Assembly (NCBI RefSeq): GCF_022682495.2
Contig: NC_071398.1
Coordinates: forward strand, 97,739,705 to 97,803,704
Direction of reading: 5' to 3'
DNA from: Desmodus rotundus
Lineage: Eukaryota; Chordata; Mammalia; Chiroptera; Phyllostomidae
DNA: 64,000 bases
Shown here: piece by piece, positions 13,085-26,700 of the stretch
Numbering within the stretch: position 1 is the stretch's first letter
How the letters are laid out: each line of letters starts with the position of its first letter
Program-made: the position numbers and the translations under genes
The notes under the pieces: model-generated
The model's database searches: none
What the model was told of the DNA's origin: nothing
The model's input: the letters and a program-made list of their open reading frames with translations, nothing else

Positions 13085-13265
13085 TGCACATCACGATTTT
13101 ATCAAGTAGCTATTCCTCTTTTATAAATGAGGGAATCGAAGCTCAAAATGGTGAAAATGTTTTCCGCCACACAAATGGTGGGGAGGAGATTCAAACCCAG
13201 TTCTCTTTGGCTCTAAATCTCAACCTCTTTACCACTTGTGTCCTGCCTTATGCTCTATTAGGCCA
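13085..13265 (-). mobile_element. MIR SINE, antisense
   Basis: TTATAAATGAGGGAATCGAA, then AGATTCAAACCCAGTTCTC and CAACCTCTTTACCACTTGTG is the antisense MIR order. The open frame at 13084-13347 is a by-product. Confidence 0.65.
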
Positions 13266-13349
13266 AATAGGACAGGATGTCAACAAAGCATCACTGCAGA
13301 TGACCCTGACCAATGCTCTGATGACAGGAGTTCACATGACCCTCTAGGT

Positions 13350-15834
13350 AACTGACTCTACCTTTGGCGAGTTGTGTTTTTCCACGTTTCTGTACTTTGA
13401 TGATCATCATCGTGAAGCCAAGAGGGACATTGAAACAGGTGTCTGAAAAGCAATGTGTTACAAGGAGGTGAAAAAAGAGAAGACGCTTCCGTATTCTTTG
13501 CAGGTGCCCTGGCCGTGCTTCCGTTTCTAGCACTCTCCCCCAGGCTCACTAGGGCTAGTTTTCATGTGCCGGAACCTGTGCGTGACCAGAACTGTGCTCG
13601 CTACGTGTGGCTGTTGAGAACATGATAGGAGGCTAGTCCGAGCTGAGGTGCTCTGAGTGCAGGATGGACATCGGACTTGGAAGGCTTTGTAGCAAAAAAT
13701 AGGATATAAAATTCCTTGTAATTGATTACACATTGAAATGATAATATTTTGGATAAGAGTTGAATGAGTACATTATTAAAATTACTCTGGCCTGTATCTG
13801 TTTTTAAAAAGTGTGGCTACTAGAAAAACTTCAGTTACACATACGCCATTTGCAGCTTGCATTGTTCCTGTTGGTCAGCGCTGTTCTGTACCCTCAAGGA
13901 TGGAATGCACCGGATGTTTCGAATGTGGTCAGTCCACACCTTGTCCCATCAAGTCTGGGACAATGAGAGAAGCGAACACTTCTGTGTCCTCCACCCTATG
14001 CTGCCTTAGTGCTGTGAGTACAAGGTCCTTCGTAGGCTCAGAGAGGTGGCCGAGTTTGACATGTGGCTAATGCTAAAGTGAATATCACTTCACCATCCTT
14101 GTTTAAGGCTGATGGGAATGATTTCTCTATCTATGCCAGAAGTATTGCTCTTCATGTTACAGAGGACTGCATGGCCTTGTCCCTTGAAAATCATGAAGTT
14201 AGCATTGGAAAAATTCAGGCATTTGTCCCTAGTTCTGCTGGGTGTGGGTGGTAGGTAGGGGCAGAGGACAGATGGGTGGAGAGCTCTACGAAACAGCCTC
14301 TAGGCCCAAGGATGCCCATGGACCGCCCTGTGCATCCATGAGGAACACAAAGGTCTGCCCGAATCCTGAGTTTTCCACCCAAACACAACGGAACAGTGTC
14401 CAGGGTAACCAACCCTGTGGAAGACTGGAGTCAGCTCTGAGAATCAAATGGCGTGTGTGCCTCCTCCCCCCAAACACCTAGACCTGTGTGTTCAGGTCAC
14501 AGAGAGGAGGCTACAGCTGATTTCCATCTCGAAGGAAGGACCTGTTCCTGTCCAACAGCCTGCCTGCCTGCCTCCCTGCCTCTCGCCCGCCCGCCTGGGA
14601 TTGCAGCTGAGCCATATTTAGCCTCTAAAGCTAGATGTTTTAGTGCCTGGCTTTTTTTAACTGGCATATGTTAAGAGCTTTGAATTAACAGGTGCATAAA
14701 AACTGTCAAAAAACACTTAAATCTCGAGACAGACTGTCAGTTGTATTAAAAAATATGGTGTTACGTAACCATGCACTCTCAACACGTCCGGCATGTTGCA
14801 GCTTGGAAAGTCTTTTCTCCTTTCTAGCAACCCAGCAATGCTAATCCACCGCATGAACGACAGGCCGTGGTCCCCAAGCCTCTCCGAGGGGGATGTGGGT
14901 GGTGTGTGCGTGCGCGTGTGTACATGGGGAGGGGCTGGAGGACAGTCACAAAAGGGGAAGTTTTCCTTTCCCTTCCGCAATGGAATCTTCTTTCAGTTTT
15001 CAAGACCCCCATTTGTAAACTCAGTTATTGAGGGGAGAAAGAACTCCCAGCCTCTGGGAGGCACACTTGACATTGTTCCTTTTATGGAAAAGAAACCATT
15101 TATCGTGTAATATGGTGACATTTAAATTAAAATTAGCAGAGGATGGCAGAGAGAGGAAAAATGCATTGTCTGAAGCTGTGTGAATTATCACTGTTTCAAC
15201 TCAATGTACAAAAGATACCACTTGGTTAAAGTAAGTTAAAGCAGAGGATAAATAATATTTGTCTTCATGATATAAAGTCACTTTATTGTATTTTAAAGAC
15301 AATAGTTATGCATTAGTAACTCTACAATTGGGGTGAAAGACCCCAATTCTAACCTACCATTTCTGAGTTAAGTATGCTCTTGCATGTGATATGCATCACA
15401 AAATCATCTTAATTTAATCAAACCAAAAGTATAATATGGCCTTGGTTGTGTTTTATGGAGTGATATGTTGGTTTCAGCTCTGGGTCCTAATCTATCAAAT
15501 AGCTGGATGCTTTTTCAAAGCCTCCTTTATTTTTCAAATTGTAATATGACGGTGGATGGGGGTGGGATGGCAGAGAAAGCCTTCTTAATATGTATTTTGG
15601 TTCTAAAAAGAGTAAAGTGCTATGATTTATGGAACTCTACCTGGAATGAAAGCGTCACTTCTGGATCTCCCCGCATAGCACACTAGAGCTGCTCTTCTGA
15701 GATGAGGAGGCAGGTGGTCGTTCGTTTGCTGGCTTTTTTGTTTTTCCTGTGTCCTAGCAGTTAGATCGCTTTGGGGTTTGTTTGTTTGTTTGTTTGTTTC
15801 AATGCTCATTCTAGAAGGCCATCCTTGGCCAGGT
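13350..15834. other. intergenic, no supported gene
   Basis: The 14600-14770 part (GAGCCATATTTAGCCTC to TGGTGTTACGTAAC) looks like unique constrained DNA. A CTGC/CCTGC-rich stretch lies near 14560, and a GT/GC alternating stretch near 14900-14925 may favour Z-DNA. No gene recognised. Confidence 0.4.
15777..15799 (+). repeat. (TTTG)n microsatellite
   Basis: About six TTTG units ending in TTTC. Confidence 0.85.
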
Positions 15835-16060
15835 GTCCCAGGAAACAGACTCTGAGATGGAGACGTGTGCGCAGAAGTTTACTGGGCGGTGTGTCTGAGG
15901 GCCACCACGTGAGGGTCAAGGATGCCAGGACTGGGCGGAGAAGGACTGGGCTGTGATGCAGTCACAACAAAGCACTCAGCTGACCCCCCGGGGGAGTGAG
16001 TGCTGGCTCCTGGTACTGCCCAACTGAGGCAGGGGGGCCAGTCCCTTGAACCCCAACTAC
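15835..16060 (-). mobile_element. possible antisense LTR fragment
   Basis: CAGGAAACAGACTCTGAGAT followed by AGAAGTTTACTGGGC resembles the antisense of the common '...aagcagactctg... agtttattagg' LTR signature. Weak resemblance, so low confidence. Confidence 0.3.
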
Positions 16061-16224
16061 CAGTCTTTGGTGGCAGGCTGTCTCCAGGAAAAGGGCACGC
16101 CTTTGCCGAGGGCCAGGGTAGCTCCTGCAGAGAGAATCGCTAGTGAGCCCCGGGCAGCCCTGAAAGGGCCACCGGGCGTGCGCCACAGTCCTTGCTGCAA
16201 GACGAACACGGGATCTGTCCTTGT

Positions 16225-16405
16225 GGTTCTTGGAGTTCCTCCTTTGCCAGCTGTGTGACCTTAGAGAAGATCATTTTTGTGCTTCTTAACCCGCACTTTC
16301 CTCATTCCCAAACTGGGGATAATAACAGAACAAGGCAAAAAGTTATCACGAAGCCTAAAGAAATTATATTTGTAAAGCATCTAGTATAGTGCCTGGCACG
16401 TAACG
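16225..16405 (+). mobile_element. MIR SINE
   Basis: CCAGCTGTGTGACCTTAGAG, TTTCCTCATTCCCAAACTGG, GGATAATAACAG, TTTGTAAAGCATCTAG and AGTGCCTGGCACGTAA appear in MIR order. One of the best MIR copies in the window. Confidence 0.8.
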
Positions 16406-16409
16406 GCCT

Positions 16410-18149
16410 TTTTAAGAACGTAAGCTGCACCTTGCTGGTTTTTTACATGATAATCCTTCATGGGTAAGGAGAGTTTCAAAAGAGAAGGAAGCTCTGACAA
16501 CTGTTGGATTGTCCCGGAGGCCAGTCCACAGATGAAGATGCTCCCTGTTGTAAACTGCCTCACGCCCGGAAGGGAGCCACCGCTGTGGATCTGGGTTGTG
16601 CTTTCTGCCCCCTGAGGATGTCACGCTTGCTGGAAAAAAACATATCAAAATGATGTCATCTCCCCGACCCCACAAGCACCTGATCTCATCTCAACACCAC
16701 CCCCAGCTCCAGCATGACTCAGCATGACCGCTAACGCATTAGGGACTGGGACAGGAGGTACCCCCGGTACACACCCCCGCCATGGGCTACTTCTGCCCCA
16801 CTTGTCCATGAAATTGAGGTGTTCTCCCTCACCATCTTGCCAGGCCTCTGATGTTATAGAGTATTACGAGGCATAGGGTTTGTGGATGAGATGGAGGGAG
16901 GTAGACAGAAGTGTTTAGTTCTTTTGCCAAATTCTTTTCAAAGATGAAACCGAGCCAAAAAGAGATGGGATGCATGGCTCCCAACACTGGTTTCCCATTG
17001 GAGGGCATTGATACTGTTGTTGTTCCATCTTTATTGATGGGGAACAAGTCAGTCTGTGTAATGGGCGAGGGTTTTTGCCAAAAGGAATTATGTGCTAAGA
17101 AAGAGCTAAATGTGGGTGTTTGGTCTGATGCACCTTCCCTCTCCATTTCAATACTGGGCCTTATGTTCTCTTTTGAAATTCAGGTGCGGACTGTCAAATG
17201 GTCAGGCCAGTTGCCTTCTCTTGCTTACTCTCTCCTTCCTGCCTTCTTCGCCCACATAAGTTTCCTTTTGGCTTTTCCCTGCTCAGGGTCAGCCTGAATG
17301 ATGCCACATCACTGCAGGCCAGAGAAGCAGATGCGATGTCACCAAACCAGACCCTGTTGGTAAATATTTGGATTTCAGAAAAGCTGAAAGACAGTTGTTA
17401 TTTCGGAAGTTGAAGGGCCAAGTTCAGGGAGGAAATTCCTGAAAAGGAACCTGGCCTGGACATTGACAATCCCCTTCACTGGGAGATATTTTTATCTTTG
17501 AGTACGGAACAGGAAGATCATTTTCTCCAAACATTAGCATGAAACCGAATCTTTACCAGCCCGCCAGCAACATATAACAGAAAAGAAGAAAATTACTTGA
17601 GCCCTAACCATGGCGAACTTAAAACCGTAACAATAAAACAAACGAAAAAGAGCCAAACAAACGAAAACCACTTTTCATTCCACTTGTGAGCAAAACAAAC
17701 CATCCCTCAGGGTGTATTGGTTTTTATTTTAGTTTATTTACATTTAGGAATTCATTTTGCCTTTCTTCACAAGGGTCTGCGGTGTCTCAGGGACAGAAAG
17801 CAGTTTTTCTAGGTTATTTACATTGGCAGTGTTCACTGTGCCATCTCGATGATGACGTCAGGTGTCAGGTCCTTCTTTTTTTCTTCTTTAAAGAAAGTGT
17901 GTGACAAGTCCCTGCGAAATCTGAGTCAGTTAGTCCTTTGGTTTTGCTAAAAAGAGATGGTCAATGGCCTCGTAACTGATTCATACCTGACACTTTGTCA
18001 AAATTTAACGGACCATGTTTACTTAGCACAAACCTCAAGACTCTGGGGAGAGTAGGCGGAGGTGTGAGGAGAGGGTCTTGGGGGTGATCTGACATATTCT
18101 AAGCATTTCTCAAGACTACCCTGGGGCCTCTCACTTTCCAGGCCCTCGC
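16410..18149. other. intergenic, no supported gene
   Basis: Unique sequence with an AP-1-like TGACTCA near 16715 and the CRE at 17853. Several small frames (16829-17146, 16911-17297) overlap in opposite strands and show no domain. Confidence 0.45.
17853..17860. promoter_or_regulatory. consensus CRE palindrome
   Basis: TGACGTCA, the full CREB/ATF site, within GATGATGACGTCAGGTGTCA. CpG-containing octamers are rare in mammalian intergenic DNA, so retention is mildly suggestive. The flanking 200 bp is unique sequence. Confidence 0.35.
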
Positions 18150-18663
18150 CCCTTGCTCTGCAGGCCCCTGCTGGGGCGAATAGTTTCTTGCTCTGCAAAT
18201 GCCACGTCCTTCCCTCAGCCAAGCTTGGAACAGACGACACGCTGCAGGCATACTACATGGAGTATACATGCTGCAATGTCTAGCATTACAGCAGCCACCC
18301 TGATGATGGGATCCCGAAGGGTGGGGAGCCCCACCCTGCGAGGCAGACTTCAACCAATGGGGAAGAAGAAATGGGCGGGAACTGGCCAGGTAAATTCCCT
18401 ACTCTTCCTCACCCCCATGGACCGCTCTGCCACATCCTTTCTCAACAGAGCCCACAGGGACAGGTTCCTACCGGGTGTGCCTGCTCTGCCGCCAGCTGGG
18501 TGTCTTCACTGTCATTGCTAAGAACTGGTCAGTGCTGTAGGGCTGCTGCTCCTTCCTTCTTGCACTCATTTCCCTCCTCCTCACTCTCTCTGACCTCCTG
18601 AATAAAGCATCAGCAGTCAACCCTTGCCTCGGGATCTGTCTCCCAAGAGGCCTGAGCTAAGAC
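18150..18663 (+). mobile_element. probable LTR 3' portion
   Basis: An AATAAAG at 18601 followed by CTTGCCTCGGGATCTGTCTC and a CTGAGCTAAGACAGG end is typical of the R/U5 end of old mammalian LTRs. The upstream boundary is a guess. Confidence 0.35.
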
Positions 18664-21600
18664 AGGAGGACACAAGAAGTCTCCTGAGAAAAGAGTCTTC
18701 TCAACAGCCCTCATGGACTGCTGTCCAAATCTTAGGAAAAGAGGGTACAAGGACTGATCTCTCTGAGGAGCTGGGAATGCCAGCCAGACCTCCATCAGAA
18801 TCCCAAGTGCAGAGGTGGCCCAAATACGCATCTACGAGGAGGGCAAGGGGCAGAGGGGTTCTCTCTGCTCCTCAGGGCAGCAATTCTGCAGGACAATGAG
18901 GGCACAGAGTGGCCCTGAGCAACCCGTGGGGAGAAGCAGCCCAGCCATAGTGGTTATAATGAAGAATTTGCACAGGAAAACCCCTAGAGGGCAACAGGGG
19001 AGGAGCAAGTGGGGTGGGGGTACATGCAGGTTCCAGAGAACTTGCTCAGAAGAACTTGGGAGGTCCCTCTCAGAGGTATTAGATTTGGAAATTTGGGAAA
19101 AGGGGGGAATGGAGGGAAGGTTAAAGGTTCTGAAACACGCGCTGGACCAAAGCCAGCTGTTACAATGCAATCGCTGAGGCACAATGACTAACAGCATTGT
19201 GCACTGGCCAGCCACAGTGCTGTGTTTGCGGGGTGGAGTGACAGCCGCGAGGCCTGCCGACTGATGGGATGCGCCATGGCCGGCTCTACTGCCTGCGTCC
19301 TAAGCCTCTTAGTCAATCCACGAGATGCTCCGTTTCCTTTAGAAGTGACCATTCAACGCCACAATGTCAGGGTTTAGGACTGGGATGTCAAGTTATATAC
19401 TCAAAGCTAAATTCTTCTCGGACAATAACTGAGTGAAGTGTGGGAGAGAATTTGACACTTGAAAAGACATGTTCTAGGCATTAGGCTCCTTATTCTGAGC
19501 CCTCTGTTTATGGTGAAAGCTCCCAGATACACTCAAATGGTGCTTGAGAATTTATTAGTAATTTTTTTTAAAGTGACTACAGGAAAGAGCAAATAATACA
19601 ACAGTTAGGTAAGACCAAGGGCAGAACCAGCAACTTCTTCCTTTAACTCTTAGATTACCTGTGTCACAGTTCTTAAATCCAGGGACAACGAAGGGGCCTG
19701 TTCAGTTGTATAGCAAAAGCATCTGTATAATATCATTGCAATCATAAACCTATTCCACCCAAACTCGTCAAAATAGCTCAAAAGTCCATACCAGCTACGC
19801 TCGTCAAATCCCTACTTTGGAATCTCAAGGTTTGCTTTCCCCCTAACACTTTCTTTAAGTAGAGAGATGAGTATTACTTTAATTGTCAGTAGATTGATGA
19901 CTGCTGCTTTATTCTAACTGGTGTTCAGTTGTGGCACATTTGTGTGTCCATTACTGTGCATACACAGAAGTCACAAATACGCGCTGTGCATGCTGTTCAT
20001 TTACTGTCTGTCTCCTCTCTCATCCCCTCCCCACCTGTCAATACAGTGTTTTTTATTCAACCCAGGGATCAGATTCTATTGATTTTCCCTGCTGTGTCTC
20101 CAGGATTATACTGCTTGACATATGGTAGATATTCAAGCAATGTATGAGCAAGAATGAAATTTACCAAAGGCGATGGCTCTGGTGGGTCGGATCTCTTAAC
20201 ACCATCTCCTATCCTGAAAAATCTAAACAGGCTTTACTCTTAGGCTACACCCTAGGCAGATGAAGCACATAATTTTGAGACCTAGAATTTCTTTCTTTTT
20301 GTTCCTTTATCTGGAAGAGTGTATCCCTATTTATTAGGCAAAAAAGAGGCCACATGCATGACCACGTGATGGGAGCAATCATAAATTTTCATAGAAAAAG
20401 CATGCAGGGCTTTTGTGTGCATGTGGTAGGGCATTACCTTCTTCATCATCGATGTGATCGTCCCCATCTTCGTCACCTGCTGGGGGCTAACAGAGAACCC
20501 CACAGAGAAGCAGGGAACCAGCCAGAGGTGGTACCAAGCAGTAGGACACGCTTGGAAAAGAAGCACTGTGGTAGGAATCAGGAGAGTGAGGTTTCAAATA
20601 ATAATAATTGCTTTGTCAATTGTAACTGTTGATAGGAAGACCCAATGAAACGTGTACTGGAGGACTCTGGAGTTCTTTATGGCTGGCTATGAAGTGTTAT
20701 TATTATTCAGGCAACACTCTATTTAGGACATGCTAGGGCATTAGAATCAGATAGACATCAGTTTAAATCCTAAGTCCCCTGCACCAGAACTACACGGTCT
20801 TGGATGGGCTTCTGGATCTTTCTGATCCTTTCCTCTTCATTTTAAAACTAATCATACCTATTGCAGCAGACGCAACAACAGAAGGCCGTCTTGCTGCTAG
20901 ACACAGCATTGGAATACCTCGTTCATGTAAGCTTGGTTTCAAATTGTGATCATTTCAGATGAACAGATACTTGTGGAGGATTTTGGCTCAAGAGTCTGAC
21001 GAATTGGACTTTGTCATGTATATACTAAAATAAAGGGAAGCTTTGATGCACTGTATAAAATGTATCATGCAGACTAAGTTAACTTCCTGGAGATGAGGCC
21101 ATAGTCTACCTTCTGACTGTGACGAGACCCAGGAGAACCCGAGAAATTTCAATCAACTAGCAACGCTTTTGTGACTGCTCACGTGATGCTCACAGAAAGA
21201 ATACTTGTCTTCCAACAGATCTTCGAACTCAGTAGCTGACTTGAGCAGGAGTTGATAGGGAATATTAAAACAGCATAAGTCAGCTGAAAAAGGGAGTCAC
21301 CTGTGGTGAGTGACACACAATAAAAGAAGGTTTTATTCATAAAACTGTTTACAAATGGCAGAGAACATCAGGCCCCACCATTTAAATCGAATTTTAAAAA
21401 TAGATAAGACTAGAAACGGCCACACACAGAGCTTTTTCCCAAACAGCTGAATTTGGTGGGCAAAAAGTTTCAAGCCTACTTGACCGGTTTTGTTGACAAG
21501 GTCTGCAGAAGGGCAAAACGACCTTGGTGACTTTTTTTCCAGCATCGTTGTTCTGTTTCTGATGGGAGTTAGAGAACAGCATTTGCTAGTGGAAATACAG

Positions 21601-22918
21601 CAGTGATTTTTAAGGTGAGACCATTTATCACGAAAACACTAAAGAATAATACCATCATAAAGAAATATACTAAAGCCGAAACTCAAGGGTTAATAAGAAG
21701 ACAACTGTGGAGACTTTCTGTGGATACACAGAGTCACCTGGCAAGATGGGCGGTTGGACTCTCCTGAGCCAGAAGACCTGTCGGTCAGAGAGTCAGAGAG
21801 GGCAGATAAGGCGCACGGGTGCTGTCCTGGAGGCCGCTGGGGTGGAAGTGTGCAATGCCACCTGCCAGGTGACAGCGGATGCCCAGCTCTTGAACGTTTA
21901 TCCTTAAATCTAGGACTTCAGTTCCCCGCTGCCTGACGAGAAGCACCGTGTGTCCACTGTCAGGTTCTGCCTGTTCCTGGTGTCCTTGCTAAGACCCATG
22001 TGGTCATCGGTGCCCTGTGCTCCGGACTTGTCTCATTCTGGACTCTTCTTTTGGGGCTGGGTGCAGCACGTTTCTAAAAATCCTCATTGCTTCCTGCTTT
22101 TCTAGTTGGAAAAAAACTGCGCATAGAAGTGAAATAAGAATGGGTGGGTATGTAGTAAAAGGCATTAGACCTGCTTGCCTGCTTGTAATCACAGGTGCCT
22201 TGTTAGGGCTGATTTATGTTGGGCCAACTTGGAAAATGTTTTTACCAAACAATCCAGTCCTAATTCATAGAGCTGTGTAGTCTTTCACCCTCAATCTGAC
22301 TTAAACTACTAACATGATTTAAGCTCTGAAATACACACATTGCCCAAGGCAAGAATTTAAAGTGAGAGTCAAGTTTGCAGGCTTTTACAAAGTATACTTT
22401 CTCACCCCCTGTCACTTCTCTGGTTACCAAATCTTTTCCAACCTGTCTGGACCTTCCATGGCTCAGGCATAAATCAGGAGAAATGTGGTTGAAAATGGCT
22501 TCCTTTTCTTCAAAGAAACGTGCACCCACCTCGGCGGGGCATTAGAAATCCGTAATGGCGCACGTGGTTCCCATTACACCAGCGGAGAACCTGCCCTGAC
22601 TGCTCCACGCTGTCTCTCGGGGTGTGATGCCACAGTCCACGCTGATTTAAAAAGTCATGGAGAAGCCAGTGCCTGAGTTAAAATCAAGAAGGGATCTTGT
22701 AGGACCCGAGATCTAGTTTCTTCTCCTGAAAGACACGCAGAGAAGAGGCTGATGTGTGCTGGCTTGGCATGGTCTCTGATGTGACATTTCTGGGCTTCAA
22801 ATTCCACCATCCTTTCGGGATTTCAGAAGTCCTCTGAGGCTGTTCCCAGAAGGATCACGAGAGGCCTGGGAACAAACGTACGACACGCAGCCTGGAGGCA
22901 ACAGCAACATGTTCACGG
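18664..22918. other. intergenic, one MIR, otherwise unassigned
   Basis: No recognised gene. A run of overlapping frames at 18.6-19.2 kb reflects GC-rich sequence. An old-repeat-like tail (GACATATGGTAGATATTC) lies near 20118. Confidence 0.45.
20735..20875 (+). mobile_element. MIR SINE fragment
   Basis: AGAATCAGATAGACATCAG, TTTAAATCCTAAGTCCCC and TTCCTCTTCATTTTAAAACT follow the MIR order. Confidence 0.6.
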
Positions 22919-23092
22919 CTTTTTTTTCCCTTCTGTTTTTCTTCTTTTTTTCCTCTCTCCCTCTGTCTTCTTCCCTCCCTCGCTTCTACTCACCCTCCCT
23001 CCCTCCCTCCCTTCCTTTTTCTCTTCCTTCTTTCTTTCCTTCCTCCATCCTTCCCTCCCCCCTCCTTCTCTTACTTCCTTCTTTCCTTCTTC
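22919..23092 (+). repeat. polypyrimidine-rich low-complexity tract
   Basis: Mostly C and T in CCCT, CCTT and TTTC units with only occasional purines. An imperfect, older microsatellite; the reading frame through it (22909-23157) is an artefact. Confidence 0.85.
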
Positions 23093-23479
23093 ATACCTTA
23101 TTATTGTTGGCTTATACTTTATTTTTGAGTTTTATGGTGTATTTCTCAGTATGTTGAATGTGTAGAAAAAGTTTAAAAATGATAAATATTTCTCAAATGC
23201 CTTCTTCTAGCTCTCTCATTTATTTCCCAGGATTATTATTATTTTTACTCTGCTACCACTTTCATCAGTGGGGAACAGCATTGAAGTTCATGGACAAGAG
23301 GGCTCACTGCCATGGTAAATGGATCTTTAGGGGCCGTTGACAGCTATCTAATCATACGGAGACCAAGGACTCATGATAAAACACTCATCAAAGATCCTCA
23401 CACTGAGTATACAGAGAGAAAACGTGCATAAACCCTGCCCTGCAAAAATCATAGGCTAGGAGGGAAAAAATAGTACAGT

Positions 23480-23590
23480 GAATATTCATTAATTCATTTA
23501 ATAAGCACTGATTGAACACATACTCTGTATTAGGAACTCTTCTAGGTGCCACAGATAAAGCAGGGAACCAATGAGACAAGGCTCCAACTT
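23480..23590 (+). mobile_element. L2 LINE fragment
   Basis: AATTCATTTAATAAGCACTG, ACTCTGTATTAGGAACTC, TTCTAGGTGCCACAGATA and CAGGGAACCAATGAGACAAG match the common L2 3' segment. Confidence 0.65.
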
Positions 23591-23634
23591 CCTCTATGGT
23601 GTAGGGGATGAGGCACTTTGTTCTATGACTTTAT

Positions 23635-23745
23635 TTGATGTTCCCAGGAACTGTGTAAGCCGGACCTCATGATTCCCAGTTTACACATGAGAAAATGCAA
23701 CCACGGAGAGGTTCAATTATCACAGCCTATCTGGTTCCAAACAAG
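23635..23745 (-). mobile_element. MIR SINE fragment, antisense
   Basis: CCAGTTTACACATGAGAAAA, TGCAACCACGGAGAGGTTCA and ATTATCACAGCC correspond to the antisense MIR core. Confidence 0.55.
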
Positions 23746-26700
23746 CCTATCTGATTCCAATGCCTATCTCCTTCCTGCCCTCCCACATGGCCTTGGGGAC
23801 TAATGAACTCCGGGGAGCTATGAGAGGGTGCGGCCCTCTGGGCTGAGTGCCAGTTAAGAGGAATCCAGATGAGAGACCTGGCAAAGGCCGGAGCAGCCCC
23901 CAAAAGTGTGGTGGAGGCATCTGGTCTGAGGGGTAGTGCGACAGAGCTCAGACCAAAGAAGGGAGGGAAGACGGCGCTCAAGGAGGCGGAGGCATACCTG
24001 TGTCCGGTCCTGTGAGACAATGAATAGAAATGGCTTCAGGGCACAGAAGGATTCTCTTAGAAGAGAAGCAGGAGACAGAGCCCAAGGGATGGGTCTGGGA
24101 CACACTGTGTTGTGCCTGGAAAGCCAGACTTTGTGGGGCAACCTGGGACAGTAGAGAGAGCAGAAGATGGGATGGAGACAGGACAGTAAATGTCCTCCTG
24201 CTCTATTATTGCTGAGGATTTTTTACCTTCAAAGTCATCTTTTCCTTTTCAGTGACAACAGAGGATAAGCACGAACATGTTTTCAGTTGAATGACCAACA
24301 CTGGCAGACCGGGAGACAAAAGGGCTAGCATTTGATGCAGTTTCCCCCTGGATATGTGTATTTTAATACCCACTCAGACTCTTCTTTGGGCAGGCTTGGT
24401 GTTCATACAACGGAATAGATACATGAGCATTTAGCTAATAAAACTGGTGGAAGAATGTGAGAAATTTATCTACTGCATGAAGTCATTGTTTCATATTAGT
24501 CTGAAGCTCCCAGTGGACTCCGAGCTCCAGATTTTTGTTCCCCTCTGCTTTCCACATTGCTCTTTCCCATGAGGAGACTCTTTGATATCAGCATGGGGTA
24601 TATGGAATTCTTCAGGGGTGAAAGGTGTTCTTTCTATTATAGTAACTTTGTATTTAACCAGTTCATTCCCATGGAAGAGCTGCTGTGGATGCAATGAAAT
24701 GAGAAGGGGCATCCCTGATTAGTTTTCCAATTGTCTTCTGGTGGGGCGACGTGGCTGAGCAAATTTGTGGAGCAGCTGGAATTGTTAAGGTCACACTAAC
24801 ATTGAAAAAAGAAGGTCCTGACATCAGCATATCCAGCGATGAATAACTCTGGGCTGCCTCCAATTTGGAAATGCGTTTTTCCCCCGGCTGTTCCTTTTTC
24901 CCTTTTCTTCCTTTTCTTTCTCCCACACTGGTTTCTGGCTTTCTCCTTTTTACTAATGAACCCAACGCTATGCGAATTTGTAAATTTTGCCTCTGTAATG
25001 CAAACAGTTCCTCTGGTATAACCTTGAGGTCAGTTCTATCAAATAGTATTTGCCTGGTCTGTCCAGGAAAAAATCAAATCAAATCACTTTCTTCTGCCCA
25101 GATCTTGCGTAATTGCACAGAGTTCAGGTGGCTCGGCAAGCCAATCCCAAGGCGCTTGGACTGCAGAGATGGAGGGGAATTCATTATACATTCCTTGCCG
25201 AAATGGTGACCTGCGCATAATGATGCGGAAATCAACCTTGGTCTCCCCGCTTTCCCTTTAGTCTAATTTCTTCTGAACGTTAGACTGTGACTTGTGCTTT
25301 GGCTGCATAGCCTGAGGACATAGTGGAGTCTGACCAAGGGGTGCCCAAGACCTGGATTTTCACACCAGGAAGGTGGTAACAGTTTTGACTTCAATGCCTT
25401 GAAAAGTAGGTGATTTCAATTGCCTTGTTCCCTTTCAGGGGAAAATGCTTTCTTTGCACCTAAGCAATCTTCCGGTGCTTTTGACTGACAAGCATATTGT
25501 TATGATTATGACTGGACTTCTTGACTCCTGCAGGGATCTAGCATTTAAAACTGCCCGAGACTGGCACAAATCAAAATACTCATCAACTTAAACTATGTCA
25601 GCTAAAATGGAAAAGCCAAAATCGTAGTGCTTTAGTTCACGTCAGGAGCCGGTGAACACGGTGCAAAATGGCTTAACTCTTTCCCGGCCTGAAGAAGTGT
25701 GGCCCATGATAGAGAGTGTCTGGATATTGTTTCCAAATCATACCTAGCAGATAAATGCCTTCTATTTCTCCCCTTGTAGTCTCCATGGAGTGTCTGCGAT
25801 TATTGATCCAAGTAAGTCCTCTGTTCCCATTCATGGATTCACGTGGTCCTTCCTGTCTTGTGTGCAGCACACCACCGCGTCGGCCTTTGTGCAGAAGGAA
25901 ACTGAGTTCTGGGCCACACACTGCTGGTGGTCGATTAGAAGCGAGACACACACCCATAAAAAGCTATAAAATATGAAGCATGATAAAGGAGACTTGATAT
26001 GTACAGATAGTTTAATAAGGGCGAAATCACTTGCACCCGGGGAGCAGGTAATTAGACATCTTGGGGTTATCTGCCTAACCTTTACTTTCCCGAGAATTTT
26101 CCTCCCCTCCATTGATGGTGGGCATGTGGCAGCTTTTTGCAAAATGGGATTCTGTCCTTCCCTCAGCTGCAGTCACCTGGTCATGGATCACGCTTGTGGG
26201 ATCAGGAGCCCTTCCATGAGAATTCAGATGTCCCAGCAAGTGACTGCAGTCTCAGCAGGTAGCAGGAGGAGTTCATATTTAGGCCCCACCTACAGAGGAG
26301 CCAGAGAAAGTCACAGAGTGAACGTGGCCAACAGGTGGAGAAGAGCAGGAGCCAGAGAAAGCATGGTTCTGGGGCACATTCGGGTCTTGGGTGCCTTCTT
26401 CAAGCACCGTTAGATTTCCGTCTCAGCCTCCAGTGCCTCCTACTCCTCCCTGCACCTGCATTTCACTTCCAGGGAGAGGGTGGCGGAGAATGAGTTGATT
26501 TCTCTTTCCTACATCCCAAGGAACCCTATCGAATGCAGAAGGCTTTGTAAGAAAGGAGAGGGCCGGTTGGTCTCCATTGAACAAGGAATAAGAAAGAGGA
26601 CAGAAATCCTAGTGTAGCAGGATAATATTTTGATGTATTAACAAATGTGTTTTTCCCCGTGATTTCCTGTTACCCCTGACCCTCCCCCATCTGGGCAGCT

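Noticed and set aside
18815..19215. Overlapping frames of 120 and 127 residues on opposite strands
   Set aside because: No recognisable domain, no splice context and opposing frames of similar length; chance in GC-rich DNA.
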